From an uncultured Ruminococcus sp. (GTDB lineage: Bacteria; Bacillota; Clostridia; Oscillospirales; Acutalibacteraceae): a stretch of 34,247 nt of DNA. The position numbers and the translations under genes are program-made. The notes under the pieces were generated by a model. It saw nothing but the letters and a program-made list of their open reading frames with translations. It made no database searches and was not told where the DNA came from. The stretch spans positions 1 to 34,247 of the forward strand of contig CAMKNF010000002.1 in the NCBI GenBank assembly GCA_946414115.1. Direction: 5' to 3'. Position 1 is the stretch's first letter. Every line of letters begins with the position of its first letter. Shown here piece by piece: positions 23,338-32,582 of the stretch.

Positions 23338-24459
23338 ATGGATAAGCCAATCAGAATTCTGAATTTATTTACGATTATGAACCGTGGCGGTGCGGAAACT
23401 ATGGTCATGAATTACTTTAGAAATATTGACCGTACAAAGGTTCAGTTTGATTTTATGGTTCACAGGCAAGAGCGAGGTGCCTATGACGATGAGATAGAAG
23501 CCTTGGGCGGAAAGATCTATCGTATGCCAAGCATCAGACCGTGGTCTGCGAATAGCTACCGTAAAGTAATAAGAGAATTTTATGTAACGCATTCCGAATA
23601 CAAAATTATTCATTCGCATATGTCGGAGCTTGGTTATTATGATTTTTTGGAAGCGGAAAAAGCAAAAATTCCGGTTAGAATTTGTCATGCCCATAACCGC
23701 CCGTATGGTGTGGATTTAAAATCTCCTGTCCGCTGGTACTATAAAACAAAGATGATGCCTCATATTACACATATGTTTATGTGTGGGGAGGAGTCAGGCG
23801 AGTGGCTTTTCGGCAAAAAAAATAAAGACAGATTCATTCAGCTGAACAATGCTATCGATGCCGAAAAGTACATTTATAATTCAGATAAACGAAACCAAGT
23901 TAGGAAATCATTGAGATTATCGGAAAATCAGATTGTAATCGGTCATGTCGGACGTTTTAATTTGCAGAAAAATCATAAGTTTATTATTGATGTTTTTGAA
24001 GAAGTACATAAGCGTAATGCAGATGCAGTTTTATTCCTTGTAGGAGATGATTCGAGTCCCTTGGGACAGGAAATACACGAAAAGGTCAATAATCTGGGAT
24101 TGAGCGATGGTGTTATTTTTACCGGAGTCAGATCTGATGTTGCAGATTTAATGCAGGCGATGGATGTTTTTCTCTTTCCGTCTTTGTTTGAAGGTTTGTC
24201 CGTTGCAAGCATTGAGGCGCAGTCTTCCGGACTTCCGTTAATAATTTCTGATAAGGTTCCGATTGAGTGTAAAAAAACAGATTTAGTAGAAGTAATGCCT
24301 CTTTCGGCGCCGGCATCTCTATGGGCTGAAAAGGTGTTGGATTCTTTGAATAAAAAGCGAATAAATACTTTTGAGCAAATCAAAGACGCAGGCTTTGACA
24401 TTAAAGAAAACGCAAAATGGCTTCAGGATTTTTATATCAATTCGGCAAAAGGAGAATAA
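23338..24459 (+). CDS. GT4 glycosyltransferase (EpsF-like)
   Basis: This is a 373-residue GT-B enzyme from the ATG at 23338, which has GGGGAATGGGA upstream. The ATG at 23314 lacks a ribosome site. The N-terminal motif IMNRGGAETMVMNYFRNID (13-31) and the ICHAHNRPYG segment (115-124) are typical of the EpsF branch. GRFNLQKNH (R206, K211) and E285/E293 (FEGLSVASIEA) form the donor site. It is one of four GT4 genes in the locus, and the acceptor is unknown. Confidence 0.9.
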   Translation: MDKPIRILNLFTIMNRGGAETMVMNYFRNIDRTKVQFDFMVHRQERGAYDDEIEALGGKIYRMPSIRPWSANSYRKVIREFYVTHSEYKIIHSHMSELGYYDFLEAEKAKIPVRICHAHNRPYGVDLKSPVRWYYKTKMMPHITHMFMCGEESGEWLFGKKNKDRFIQLNNAIDAEKYIYNSDKRNQVRKSLRLSENQIVIGHVGRFNLQKNHKFIIDVFEEVHKRNADAVLFLVGDDSSPLGQEIHEKVNNLGLSDGVIFTGVRSDVADLMQAMDVFLFPSLFEGLSVASIEAQSSGLPLIISDKVPIECKKTDLVEVMPLSAPASLWAEKVLDSLNKKRINTFEQIKDAGFDIKENAKWLQDFYINSAKGE

Positions 24460-24460
24460 A

Positions 24461-25351
24461 ATGGCTTTATTAACCATATTTACACCTGCCTATAACAGGG
24501 TCGGCACATTAGTAAGAACCTATGAATCGTTATTAAAACAAGATTGTAAGGATTTTGTCTGGTTGATTGTTGATGATGGCTCTACAGATAATACTTCTCA
24601 ACTGGTTAGGGAATGGCAAAGCAACGATAATGGGTTTGAAATACGATATATTTATAAGGAAAACGGCGGTATGCATACGGCACATAATACTGCCTATGAA
24701 AATATTGATACCGAATTGAATGTTTGTATTGATTCCGATGATGAATTAGCTGATGGAGCGGTAAGCTGTATTCAAAAATTATGGTCAGATGTTGACCGTC
24801 AAAAATATGCAGGTATTATCGGTCTGGACGCAGATATGAATTCAGGAAAAGTTATAGGTACCGATTTCCCGGATAATATTAAAGAAACAACTCTTTGCGC
24901 ATTTTATGACGCAGGAGGGGTTGGCGATAAAAAACTGGTTTATCGCACCGATATTATGAAAGCCCTTCCGCCTTATCCTGTTTTCGGTAATGAAAAATAT
25001 GTTTCTTTAGGCTGGAAATATCAGCTGTGTGATCAAAAGTATAAGCTGGTTACAACAAATACTATTCTTTGCAATGTTGAATATCAGGCGGATGGTTCCT
25101 CTATGAATATGCTTAGGCAGTACAGACGAAATCCTAATGGGTTTGCATTTATTCGCAAAGAAAATTTGAAGTATATAAAGTCTAAGAAAAGAAATTTTAT
25201 TGACTGTATTCACTATGTATCCAGTAGTATTTTTGCAAAGAACAGGCATTTTATTGGTGAATCTCCAAAAAAGGTAATGACCGTTTTAGCTATTCCTTTT
25301 GGTGTTGCACTGAATATATACATAAGAATAAAAACAAGAAAAAGCAAATAG
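24461..25351 (+). CDS. GT2 glycosyltransferase
   Basis: This 296-residue GT-A protein starts one base after the preceding stop, with AAAGGAG inside the preceding gene's end. Motifs are LTIFTPAYNRVGTL (4-17), VDDGSTDNT (37-45), NGGMHTAHNTAY (68-79) and DSDDE at 91-95. It belongs to a different GT2 branch from the other four, with the HTAHN segment instead of the SARN type, suggesting a different donor. A longer start at 24371 lies inside the preceding gene and is rejected. Confidence 0.9.
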   Translation: MALLTIFTPAYNRVGTLVRTYESLLKQDCKDFVWLIVDDGSTDNTSQLVREWQSNDNGFEIRYIYKENGGMHTAHNTAYENIDTELNVCIDSDDELADGAVSCIQKLWSDVDRQKYAGIIGLDADMNSGKVIGTDFPDNIKETTLCAFYDAGGVGDKKLVYRTDIMKALPPYPVFGNEKYVSLGWKYQLCDQKYKLVTTNTILCNVEYQADGSSMNMLRQYRRNPNGFAFIRKENLKYIKSKKRNFIDCIHYVSSSIFAKNRHFIGESPKKVMTVLAIPFGVALNIYIRIKTRKSK

Positions 25352-25384
25352 AATTATTAATTGGTCAAGAGGGAAGTGAAGTAG

Positions 25385-26401
25385 ATGGATACCAATATAT
25401 TAACGGAACAACCGCTTGTCGGAATAATTGTTCCGATATATAACACAGAAAAATATGTTGAAAGATGTCTTAAATCAATTCTGAACAATACATATTCAAA
25501 TATAAAGGTATTTTGTATTGATGACGGAAGTAAAGATGAAAGTCCGGCAATAGTTGAGAAAATTGCAAAGAATGACAACAGAGTTATCCTTATTCGGCAA
25601 GAGAACAGCGGGGTGTCTGTTGCAAGAAACAGAGGCATTGAGGCTGCGTTTGAAGAAAATTGCGAGGTTATAGGATTTGTGGATTCGGACGACTGGGTTC
25701 ATCCGCAATATATCGAAATCTTGCTTTCGGGGATAATGGATGGAAATGATATTTCCATATGTAATTATGAAAGAACAACGACATTCAGTAATGAATATAG
25801 CATTGTGAATAACATTGATAGAATTGAATATGATTTGGACTGTATTAAGAAGAATACCGTAGCCAGAGATCTTATTTGTGTACGTTTATATAGAAGTGCT
25901 GTAATAAATAAAAACAGATTTGTTAAAGACATAAAAATAAAAGAAGATATTTTATTTAATATTATGATAATTGCAGCGAATAGTAATTTAAAGGAATGTT
26001 GGATAGATCAGAAATTGTATTTTTATTTTGACAGAGATAATTCAACAGTGCATAATTTTGAAGGAAAGGATTTACTGCCCTATTCAAGAGAATGTATTGC
26101 TCTGCTAAGCAGTTGTAATGATGAAAATAAAAAATCATTTCTGACAAATACTATTTTTAATAATACTTTTAGTGCAAGATATTTGTCTAAATTTGCTTCT
26201 GATTTTACGGCAACTGACAGGATTTGCAAAGATTTATTGAAAGAAACATGGAAGATAGTTAATAAAGACAATATAATACTAAAAAGGAAATTTCTATTAA
26301 AAACATTTTCTGCCTTCCCTTCGCTTTATCGTTTATTCAGAATTGCTACAGACAGAACAATGCTGGATTGGGAAAAAGCTCAGAAGAAAAAGAACAAATA
26401 A
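25385..26401 (+). CDS. GT2 glycosyltransferase
   Basis: This 338-residue protein has a GT-A domain with VGIIVPIYNTEKYVERCLKS (12-31), DDGSKDES (46-53), GVSVARNRGI (76-85) and DSDDW at 100-104. A long helical C-terminal region with basic residues follows. It is the AT-richest, most lysine- and asparagine-rich of the GT2 set. A weak GAAGTGAAG site precedes the ATG. No specificity can be assigned. Confidence 0.88.
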   Translation: MDTNILTEQPLVGIIVPIYNTEKYVERCLKSILNNTYSNIKVFCIDDGSKDESPAIVEKIAKNDNRVILIRQENSGVSVARNRGIEAAFEENCEVIGFVDSDDWVHPQYIEILLSGIMDGNDISICNYERTTTFSNEYSIVNNIDRIEYDLDCIKKNTVARDLICVRLYRSAVINKNRFVKDIKIKEDILFNIMIIAANSNLKECWIDQKLYFYFDRDNSTVHNFEGKDLLPYSRECIALLSSCNDENKKSFLTNTIFNNTFSARYLSKFASDFTATDRICKDLLKETWKIVNKDNIILKRKFLLKTFSAFPSLYRLFRIATDRTMLDWEKAQKKKNK

Positions 26402-26441
26402 TCATGTCTCTGTAACAAATTCATTACTCGAGGTGAAATAA

Positions 26442-27140
26442 ATGATACCTAAAAAAATTCATTACTGTTGGTTTGGCAGAGGTGAAAAGCCAAAGCTTGC
26501 TAAAAAGTGCATAGCAAGCTGGAAAAAATATATGTCGGACTATGAAATTATTGAGTGGAACGAAGATAATTTTGACATAGATATGAATGCATACACCAAA
26601 ATGTGCTACGACCAAAAAAAATATGCTTTTTTAACCGATTATGTACGATTAATTGTTGTGCAAAAGTACGGCGGTATTTATTTTGACACCGATGTAGAGG
26701 TAGTTCGTAACTTCGATGATTTGCTTGATAACATCGCTTTTTTTGGCTTTGAAACAAATGAGTATGTTAATACCGGTCTTGGATTTGGTGCAGAAAAGGA
26801 AAATGAAATTGTTAAGCAGATGATTCGAGAATATGACCGATTATTGGACGAAAAAAACGGAATGATTGGTTGTCCTATTTTGAACACCGAAGCACTATTG
26901 AAATTCGGTTTGGTTCAAAACGGAGAGAAACAAAGGATTGACAAGGCTGTAGTTTATCCAAAGGAGTATTTTAATCCAAGGGACAGTGCTACCGGTGATT
27001 TGAAAAGAACAGACAATACATATTCAATTCATTGGTACTCAATGTCTTGGTTACCGAAAAGATTAAGAATAAGAAGTAAAATTACACAGAAATTTCATCG
27101 AATTTTCGGTGAGAAATGTTTTGCGTGGTTGAAACGGTGA
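26442..27140 (+). CDS. GT32-type glycosyltransferase (capsular sugar transferase)
   Basis: This 232-residue protein opens with MIPKKIHYCWFGRGEKP, the hallmark of the GT32 capsule family (Och1/mannosyltransferase-like fold). DYVRLIVVQKYGGIYFDTD (66-84) contains the D82-x-D84 donor site. YSIHWYSMSW near the end is the family's histidine-containing segment. GAGGTG precedes the ATG. Members transfer hexoses to capsule or glycan acceptors; the donor here is not predictable. Confidence 0.9.
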   Translation: MIPKKIHYCWFGRGEKPKLAKKCIASWKKYMSDYEIIEWNEDNFDIDMNAYTKMCYDQKKYAFLTDYVRLIVVQKYGGIYFDTDVEVVRNFDDLLDNIAFFGFETNEYVNTGLGFGAEKENEIVKQMIREYDRLLDEKNGMIGCPILNTEALLKFGLVQNGEKQRIDKAVVYPKEYFNPRDSATGDLKRTDNTYSIHWYSMSWLPKRLRIRSKITQKFHRIFGEKCFAWLKR

Positions 27141-27239
27141 TAGAATGGAATTAAGTATAAACGAAAATATGATGGATTAATAAAGACTGTTTTATATAGC
27201 GCATTAAGTAGATTAGATAATTTAAAAAGGTGGAAAAAA

Positions 27240-27776
27240 GTGAAACCGTATTTGTTGGTTTTTTATAATAAAATTCGAATATTTTTTAAACATTTAAAGT
27301 GTAAAGGCTTGAAATCAAACGGCTTATTAATGATGAGCAGAAACACAAAAATTTGTGTTACAAAGCATAGTCAAGTAATTTTTGGTGATAGATTTATTAA
27401 TGACGGACGATTAGTTATCATCGTTGAAAACGGAAAATTAACTATTGGTAATAATGTTTATTTTAATGAAGACGCAATGATAAGCTGCAAATCATCAATA
27501 GAAATCGGCAATGGATGTAAGTTCGGCCCAAACATCAAAATTTTTGATAACAATCATAAATTTAATGCAGAAAACGGAGTGAGTTCGGAATTTAAAGCAT
27601 CACCGATTTCAATTGGCAAAAATTGTTGGATAGGTTCTAATGCTGTAATTTTAAAGGGAACGACAATAGGTGATAATTGCGTTATTGGTGCCGGGTGTGT
27701 TGTAAGCGGAAATATTCCTGAACGTTCTATAGTAACGCAAAACAGGACACTGAAAATTGAACCTATAAGAGAATAA
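27240..27776 (+). CDS. Hexapeptide-repeat acyltransferase (LbH fold)
   Basis: This 178-residue protein starts at a GTG with AGGTGG upstream. The body is a left-handed beta-helix of hexapeptide turns, with a catalytic-histidine segment DNNHKFN (about 103-109) and the terminal pattern IGKNCWIGSNAVILKGTTIG. It resembles maltose/galactoside O-acetyltransferases and WcaF-type capsule acetyltransferases. It probably adds an acetyl group to a glycan sugar. The frame is open upstream back to 27144 without a standard start codon. A short ATG frame at 27145-27180 lies in another phase, so the 5' end may have been damaged by a one-base change. Confidence 0.82.
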   Translation: MKPYLLVFYNKIRIFFKHLKCKGLKSNGLLMMSRNTKICVTKHSQVIFGDRFINDGRLVIIVENGKLTIGNNVYFNEDAMISCKSSIEIGNGCKFGPNIKIFDNNHKFNAENGVSSEFKASPISIGKNCWIGSNAVILKGTTIGDNCVIGAGCVVSGNIPERSIVTQNRTLKIEPIRE

Positions 27777-27832
27777 TTTTGTAAAATTTTATAAGTAAAC
27801 AAATTTTCGATAATTGTAAAAAATTTTAAGGA

Positions 27833-29041
27833 TTGATTGTTATTAAAAAGATTTTTATTATGGCTCATTCTTTAGATATCGGAGGAGCTGAGTCTTCGCT
27901 GCTTGGTATTTTAGAAAATATTGATAAGAAAAATTACCAGGTTGATTTGTTTCTTCTCAGGCATACCGGCGAACTGATGCAATACCTTCCTAAAGAAATA
28001 AATCTTTTGCCGCCAAATAACAAATACTCTTCTTTGGGAATACCTATTACGGAGGTTTTGAAGAAGGGGCAATTATCAATTGCACTTGGACGTTATCAAG
28101 GTAAAAGAAAAGCTACAAAAAGAATAAAAGAACTTCACATACAATCGGACAATAATGTGGTTAACGAGTATAGCCATAAATATACGGTCAAATATTTACC
28201 TATGATGAGTGACAAAGTGTACGATTTAGCAATAAGTTTTATGTCACCTCATTACTTCGTAACTGAAAAAGTAAAGGCAAAGAAGAAGGTAGCTTGGATT
28301 CATACCGATTATTCTACATATAGCGTTGATGTTGATTCAGAAATGCAAATGTGGGATAAATATGACAACATAATTTCAATTTCTGATGATGTTTCAAAAA
28401 GTTTTATTAAAACTTTTCCATTGCTTAAGTCAAAAATTTGTTTAATTGAAAATATAATGCCAATGTCATATATGAAAGCGAAAATGAATGAGTTTTCTGT
28501 AGAAGATGAGATGCCAAATGGAGATTATACGAAAATTTTATCAATAGGAAGATTTAGCCCACAAAAAAACTTTACATCTGTTCCAAAAATCTGTAAAGCT
28601 ATATATGATATGGGACTTAATATTAAGTGGTACTTAATTGGTTATGGCGGAGAGGAAGAACTGATCAGAAAAAAAATTGATGATTATAATATGCAGGATA
28701 ACGTCATTATACTGGGAAAGAAAGACAACCCGTATCCTTATATTAAGGCTTGCGATATTTATGCACAGCCCAGCTTGTATGAAGGCAAATCTATTGCTGT
28801 TCGGGAAGCGCAGATTTTAGCAAAGCCGGTTGTAATCACTAATTACAGCACAGCTAACAGTCAGCTGGAAGATGGATTCGACGGTATTATTGTGCCAATG
28901 GATACTCAATTATGCGCAGAAGGTATTGCCGGATTAGTGAATGATAAAACACTACAAATTAAACTATCAAATAACACAAAAAGTAAGGACTATATTCTTA
29001 GCAATGAAATAAAAAAATTATATGACTTGATGGAGAATTAA
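27833..29041 (+). CDS. GT4 glycosyltransferase with uncertain start codon
   Basis: This is a GT-B enzyme of up to 402 residues. N-terminal FIMAHSLDIGGAESSLLGIL holds the family GGAE motif. The middle has KVAWIHTDYS, and the C-terminal domain has SIGRFSPQKNF plus the E-x7-E pair in SLYEGKSIAVREAQ. The start is doubtful. TTG at 27833 directly abuts AAGGA, which is too close, and the next ATG (27860) would cut the first beta-strand and lacks a ribosome site. An ATT or GTT start at 27836-27841 would place the site better. Related to DUF1792-neighbouring GT4 enzymes in capsule loci. The donor is unknown. Confidence 0.85.
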   Translation: MIVIKKIFIMAHSLDIGGAESSLLGILENIDKKNYQVDLFLLRHTGELMQYLPKEINLLPPNNKYSSLGIPITEVLKKGQLSIALGRYQGKRKATKRIKELHIQSDNNVVNEYSHKYTVKYLPMMSDKVYDLAISFMSPHYFVTEKVKAKKKVAWIHTDYSTYSVDVDSEMQMWDKYDNIISISDDVSKSFIKTFPLLKSKICLIENIMPMSYMKAKMNEFSVEDEMPNGDYTKILSIGRFSPQKNFTSVPKICKAIYDMGLNIKWYLIGYGGEEELIRKKIDDYNMQDNVIILGKKDNPYPYIKACDIYAQPSLYEGKSIAVREAQILAKPVVITNYSTANSQLEDGFDGIIVPMDTQLCAEGIAGLVNDKTLQIKLSNNTKSKDYILSNEIKKLYDLMEN

Positions 29042-29042
29042 T

Positions 29043-29591
29043 ATGATAAAATCTTTTATTAGGTCGATATTATATCGTTTCCGTGGCGAATATACGACTG
29101 AAAAGTTAATAAAAATGGGCATGAGAGTTGGACGAAACTTTTATCGCTTAAACGGTGTTATTTTGGATCCGGCGCATTGTTGGCTTATAGAAATAGGAAA
29201 CAATGTTACGCTTGCTCCACGGGTACATATACTGGCTCACGATGCAAGTACAGTTCACTATTTGGGTTATGCAAAAATAGGAAAAGTTACTATTGGAGAT
29301 AATGTGTTTGTCGGAGCGGAAAGTGTAATTTTACCAAATGTTACAATTGGCGACAACGTTGTTATCGGTGCTAACTCGACTGTTACAAAAGACCTTGAGG
29401 GTGGATTTGTATATGCTGGTTCCCCGGCAAAAAAAATATGCAGTATTGAGGAGTTTATAAATAAAAATAAGAATTTAATGGCAGAAGTTCCTTGTTACGG
29501 AGAAGAATTTACCGTCCGTAAAAATGTTTCTGACGAAAAGAAACAACAGATGATTAAGGAGTTAGAAGATTCAGCAGGATTTGTTGTTTAA
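29043..29591 (+). CDS. Hexapeptide-repeat acyltransferase, second copy type
   Basis: This is a 182-residue LbH-fold acyltransferase, one base after the preceding gene, with GGAG inside that gene's last codons. ILAHDAST near 62-69 carries the likely catalytic histidine. Turns such as IGDNVFVGAESVILPNVTIG and the AGSPAKKIC ending are typical of O-acetyltransferases in polysaccharide loci. It differs from the acyltransferase at 27240-27776 and has its own C-terminal tail of about 45 charged residues. It probably modifies a different sugar. Confidence 0.85.
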   Translation: MIKSFIRSILYRFRGEYTTEKLIKMGMRVGRNFYRLNGVILDPAHCWLIEIGNNVTLAPRVHILAHDASTVHYLGYAKIGKVTIGDNVFVGAESVILPNVTIGDNVVIGANSTVTKDLEGGFVYAGSPAKKICSIEEFINKNKNLMAEVPCYGEEFTVRKNVSDEKKQQMIKELEDSAGFVV

Positions 29592-29643
29592 ATTAAAATT
29601 TGCTTGAATCAGCGTAATAATATAACCTTTTGGAGATTGTGAA

Positions 29644-30681
29644 ATGAAACCGTTAGTTACAATTGCGATTGCTGCATATAATGTTGAAAATTTTCTGGAA
29701 AAGGGTATGGAATCTGTTTTTAATCAAACATATGAAAACATTGAGATATTGTTGGTTGATGATGGTTCTACAGATAATACCCCTCAAATGTGTGATGAAT
29801 TTGCAAAAAATGATAAACGAGTAAAAGTTTTTCATAAAGAAAACGGCGGCTTAGGAAGCGCCAGAAACGTTGGCATAGAAAATGCAAATGGTGAATTTTT
29901 GTATTTTTTTGATGTTGATGATACTATAGAACCGGAATTGATTTCAGAAAATGTCAGAATGGCACAGGAGAAGAAGGCTGATTTGATAATATTCGGTTAT
30001 TATGCAAGATTCAGTAATGAAACCTCGGAAGAATTAATTGCTCTGAAAGAGCAGGAAATACATTCAAATAATGACTTAAAAAAAGCTTATGCAGAAGAAC
30101 TGCTCCGGTTAAAGCACGGGAATGGCTTTGCATGGAATAAGTTTTACAGAATGTCGTTTATCAGAAAATACGGTTTTAGATTTGGCAACCAACGCATTCA
30201 GCAGGATGAACCGTTTAATATGCAGCTGTATTTAAAACTTGACAATGTTTATATTTGTCCAAAAGCATATTACCATTATGTATTGTATGTAAACGGAAAT
30301 GCGGGTTCCAGATATTTACCGGATAAAGCAGATATTATTACCGATGTGTATCATAAATTTATGGATTTTTATAATAAATGGAATCTGAATGACGAAAAGG
30401 TGTTGCTTTATATACAGCACAGGTATGTTAGCGGAATTTTTGGTGTAGCAGTTTCAAATTTTTATCATAAAGATTGTCCGTATACTAAAAAAGAAAGAAA
30501 GAAACACATTGCAGAAGTTATAAAGTCTGACGAATTAAAGAAGTGTATTTTAACGGCTAAAATTGGATATGGCAAAAATCCTGTGAATACATTGCAGGCA
30601 TGGGCATTTAACCATCAAAAGGTTAGACTGTTGATGATAGCAACACAACTGAAGCGCATACTAAAAAAGATAATTAAGTAG
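29644..30681 (+). CDS. GT2 glycosyltransferase
   Basis: This 345-residue GT-A protein has LVTIAIAAYNVENFLEKGME (4-23), VDDGSTDNT (38-46) and GLGSARNVGIENANGEF (69-85). The donor site reads DVDD (90-93), where the other GT2 members have DSDD. A helical, basic C-terminus suggests membrane association. GGAGATTGTGAA precedes the ATG. Substrate unknown. Confidence 0.9.
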   Translation: MKPLVTIAIAAYNVENFLEKGMESVFNQTYENIEILLVDDGSTDNTPQMCDEFAKNDKRVKVFHKENGGLGSARNVGIENANGEFLYFFDVDDTIEPELISENVRMAQEKKADLIIFGYYARFSNETSEELIALKEQEIHSNNDLKKAYAEELLRLKHGNGFAWNKFYRMSFIRKYGFRFGNQRIQQDEPFNMQLYLKLDNVYICPKAYYHYVLYVNGNAGSRYLPDKADIITDVYHKFMDFYNKWNLNDEKVLLYIQHRYVSGIFGVAVSNFYHKDCPYTKKERKKHIAEVIKSDELKKCILTAKIGYGKNPVNTLQAWAFNHQKVRLLMIATQLKRILKKIIK

Positions 30682-30694
30682 GTAGGAATTGCAA

Positions 30695-31678
30695 ATGGAG
30701 TACGATGTATCGGTAATAGTTCCTGTCTTTAAGGCAGAAAAATATTTGAATAAATGTGTTAATTCATTGCTTAGCCAGACTATTGAGTCTTTAGAAATAA
30801 TTTTAGTGGATGACGGCTCTCCGGATAACTGCGGAAAAATGTGTGACGAATTTGCGAAAAGCAATGGAAATGTAAAAGTTATTCATATTGATAACGGCGG
30901 ACCTTCGAGAGCGAGAAATATCGGTATTCAGAATGCCTCCGGTAAATACATAGGATTTGCAGATTCGGATGATTATATTGATGCCGATATGTTTTTTTTG
31001 CTGTTTTCGGAGGCGGAGAACAAAAGTGCGGATATTGTTATGTGTTCTTATGCTATAGATGACGGTAAGAATGTCAAGGAATTGAAAATGGCATACAGGA
31101 CTGAATATAACGGGAGAAATGAACTGATAAACGGTCTTGCTGCACTTTATTCAAAACGCTGTCACAACGGCTTATACAGTGTATGTAATAAGTTGTTTAA
31201 CAAGGAATTATTACTAAATAATAATATTCTGTTTGATGAGAGCTTAATCAGAGCTGAGGACGCCTGGTTTGTATTTGATTGCTTGAAAGCTGCAGAAAAA
31301 TTTATTTTTATAAATAAAGTGCTTTATTATTATCGTCAGGTAGCTTCAAGTACTATGCATACAATACAGGATGACAGATATGAGAGAAGCAAAGCTTTTC
31401 GAAAAAAGCTTGAGCTGGAGGACAAAAACCTCGGCATTTCAATAGATTATAATGAGTTTTATTATGAGTTTTTATACGAAAGTTTTGTTTATTGTCGGGC
31501 GATGCTTCAGCAGAATAAAAAAGAAGCCGTAAAGAAAGTACTGAAAGATAAGTTTTTTTACAATGCCTGTCGATATGGAAAAAAACTGCCAAAGCATTTG
31601 AAAATAATGTGCTTACTGGAAAGGTGCAGATTACAAGGCACTTTGACGAGAATATTATCCCGTTGGGGTAAAGCTTAG
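30695..31678 (+). CDS. GT2 glycosyltransferase
   Basis: This is a 327-residue GT-A protein from the ATG at 30695, with TAGGA eight bases upstream. The TTG at 30689 touches that site and is rejected. Motifs are SVIVPVFKAEKYLNKCVNSL (6-25), VDDGSPDNC (38-46), GGPSRARNIGI (68-78) and DSDDY (90-94). It follows the preceding GT2 gene by 13 bases. The two share MCDEFAK after the first motif and may be old duplicates. Confidence 0.9.
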   Translation: MEYDVSVIVPVFKAEKYLNKCVNSLLSQTIESLEIILVDDGSPDNCGKMCDEFAKSNGNVKVIHIDNGGPSRARNIGIQNASGKYIGFADSDDYIDADMFFLLFSEAENKSADIVMCSYAIDDGKNVKELKMAYRTEYNGRNELINGLAALYSKRCHNGLYSVCNKLFNKELLLNNNILFDESLIRAEDAWFVFDCLKAAEKFIFINKVLYYYRQVASSTMHTIQDDRYERSKAFRKKLELEDKNLGISIDYNEFYYEFLYESFVYCRAMLQQNKKEAVKKVLKDKFFYNACRYGKKLPKHLKIMCLLERCRLQGTLTRILSRWGKA

Positions 31679-31696
31679 ATTTTGGGTGAAAACAGT

Positions 31697-32581
31697 ATGA
31701 TTTTTAAAAAAATTACAACATTAAGCCTTAGTATTTATAACACAATTGGTAAATACATATGGAGAAAACCAAAAATTAAATCCATTGACGAAACAATTGA
31801 CTATATTTTAAATAATCAATGTTCTGTGAGTCGTTTCGGTGACGGAGAGTTTGCTATAATCCAGGGAAATTATAACGGATTTCAAGAGAAAAACGGTGAA
31901 TTAGGCAATAGGTTAGCGGAAATATTAGTAGCTCCGGTTAATAATCATATAGTGTGTTTACCGGACGTTTTTGGCAATTTAAAAGGCCTAAAAAAGTCAT
32001 CTAAAGAGTTTAATAATGGTTTATTGCGCAATGAACGCAGAGCGTGGCTAAAACTTTTGAATATAGACAGACAGTATTATAATGCTTTTTTTACACGTTG
32101 TTATAATATGTTCGAAGACAAAACTCAATGCAGAAAGTGGTTTAGCAAAAATAAAAAAATATGGGAAAAGAAAAATATATTAATTGTAGAGGGGGAATTC
32201 AGCAGACTGGGCGTTGGCAATGACTTATTTGCTAATGCAGCAAATGTTCAACGCATTTTAGCACCTGCCCAAAATGCTTATTCTAAATATAACGAAATAT
32301 TTGAAGCAGCGAAAAAATACGGAGAGGGAAAGCTTGTATTAATCGCTTTGGGAATGACGGCTACTGTGTTAGCTTATGATTTGGCTAAATGCGGTATTCA
32401 GGCGATTGATATAGGTCATATTGATATTGAATATGAGTGGTATTTGATGGGTGCAGATAATAAAGTGGCGATTTCAGGAAAGTATGTGAATGAAGTAAAA
32501 GGAGGCGACTTGATATCAAATGATATCGACAAAGAATATTTGGAAGAATATCTGGAAGAAATTATTTTGGAAGTGATATAA
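31697..32581 (+). CDS. GT-D fold glycosyltransferase (DUF1792, SP_1767-like)
   Basis: This is a 294-residue protein of the GT-D fold family first described in streptococcal serine-rich-protein glycosylation (DGT1-type). The diagnostic VSRFGDGEFAII (44-55) includes the metal/donor-site D49-G-E51. LVLIALGMTATVLAYDLAKCGIQAIDIGHID near the end matches the family's conserved C-terminal part. The ATG at 31697 follows GGGTGA; an upstream TTG at 31682 has no site. In pneumococcus the relative adds glucose to a protein-linked glycan. Here a polysaccharide acceptor is equally possible. Confidence 0.82.
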   Translation: MIFKKITTLSLSIYNTIGKYIWRKPKIKSIDETIDYILNNQCSVSRFGDGEFAIIQGNYNGFQEKNGELGNRLAEILVAPVNNHIVCLPDVFGNLKGLKKSSKEFNNGLLRNERRAWLKLLNIDRQYYNAFFTRCYNMFEDKTQCRKWFSKNKKIWEKKNILIVEGEFSRLGVGNDLFANAANVQRILAPAQNAYSKYNEIFEAAKKYGEGKLVLIALGMTATVLAYDLAKCGIQAIDIGHIDIEYEWYLMGADNKVAISGKYVNEVKGGDLISNDIDKEYLEEYLEEIILEVI

Positions 32582-32582
32582 T

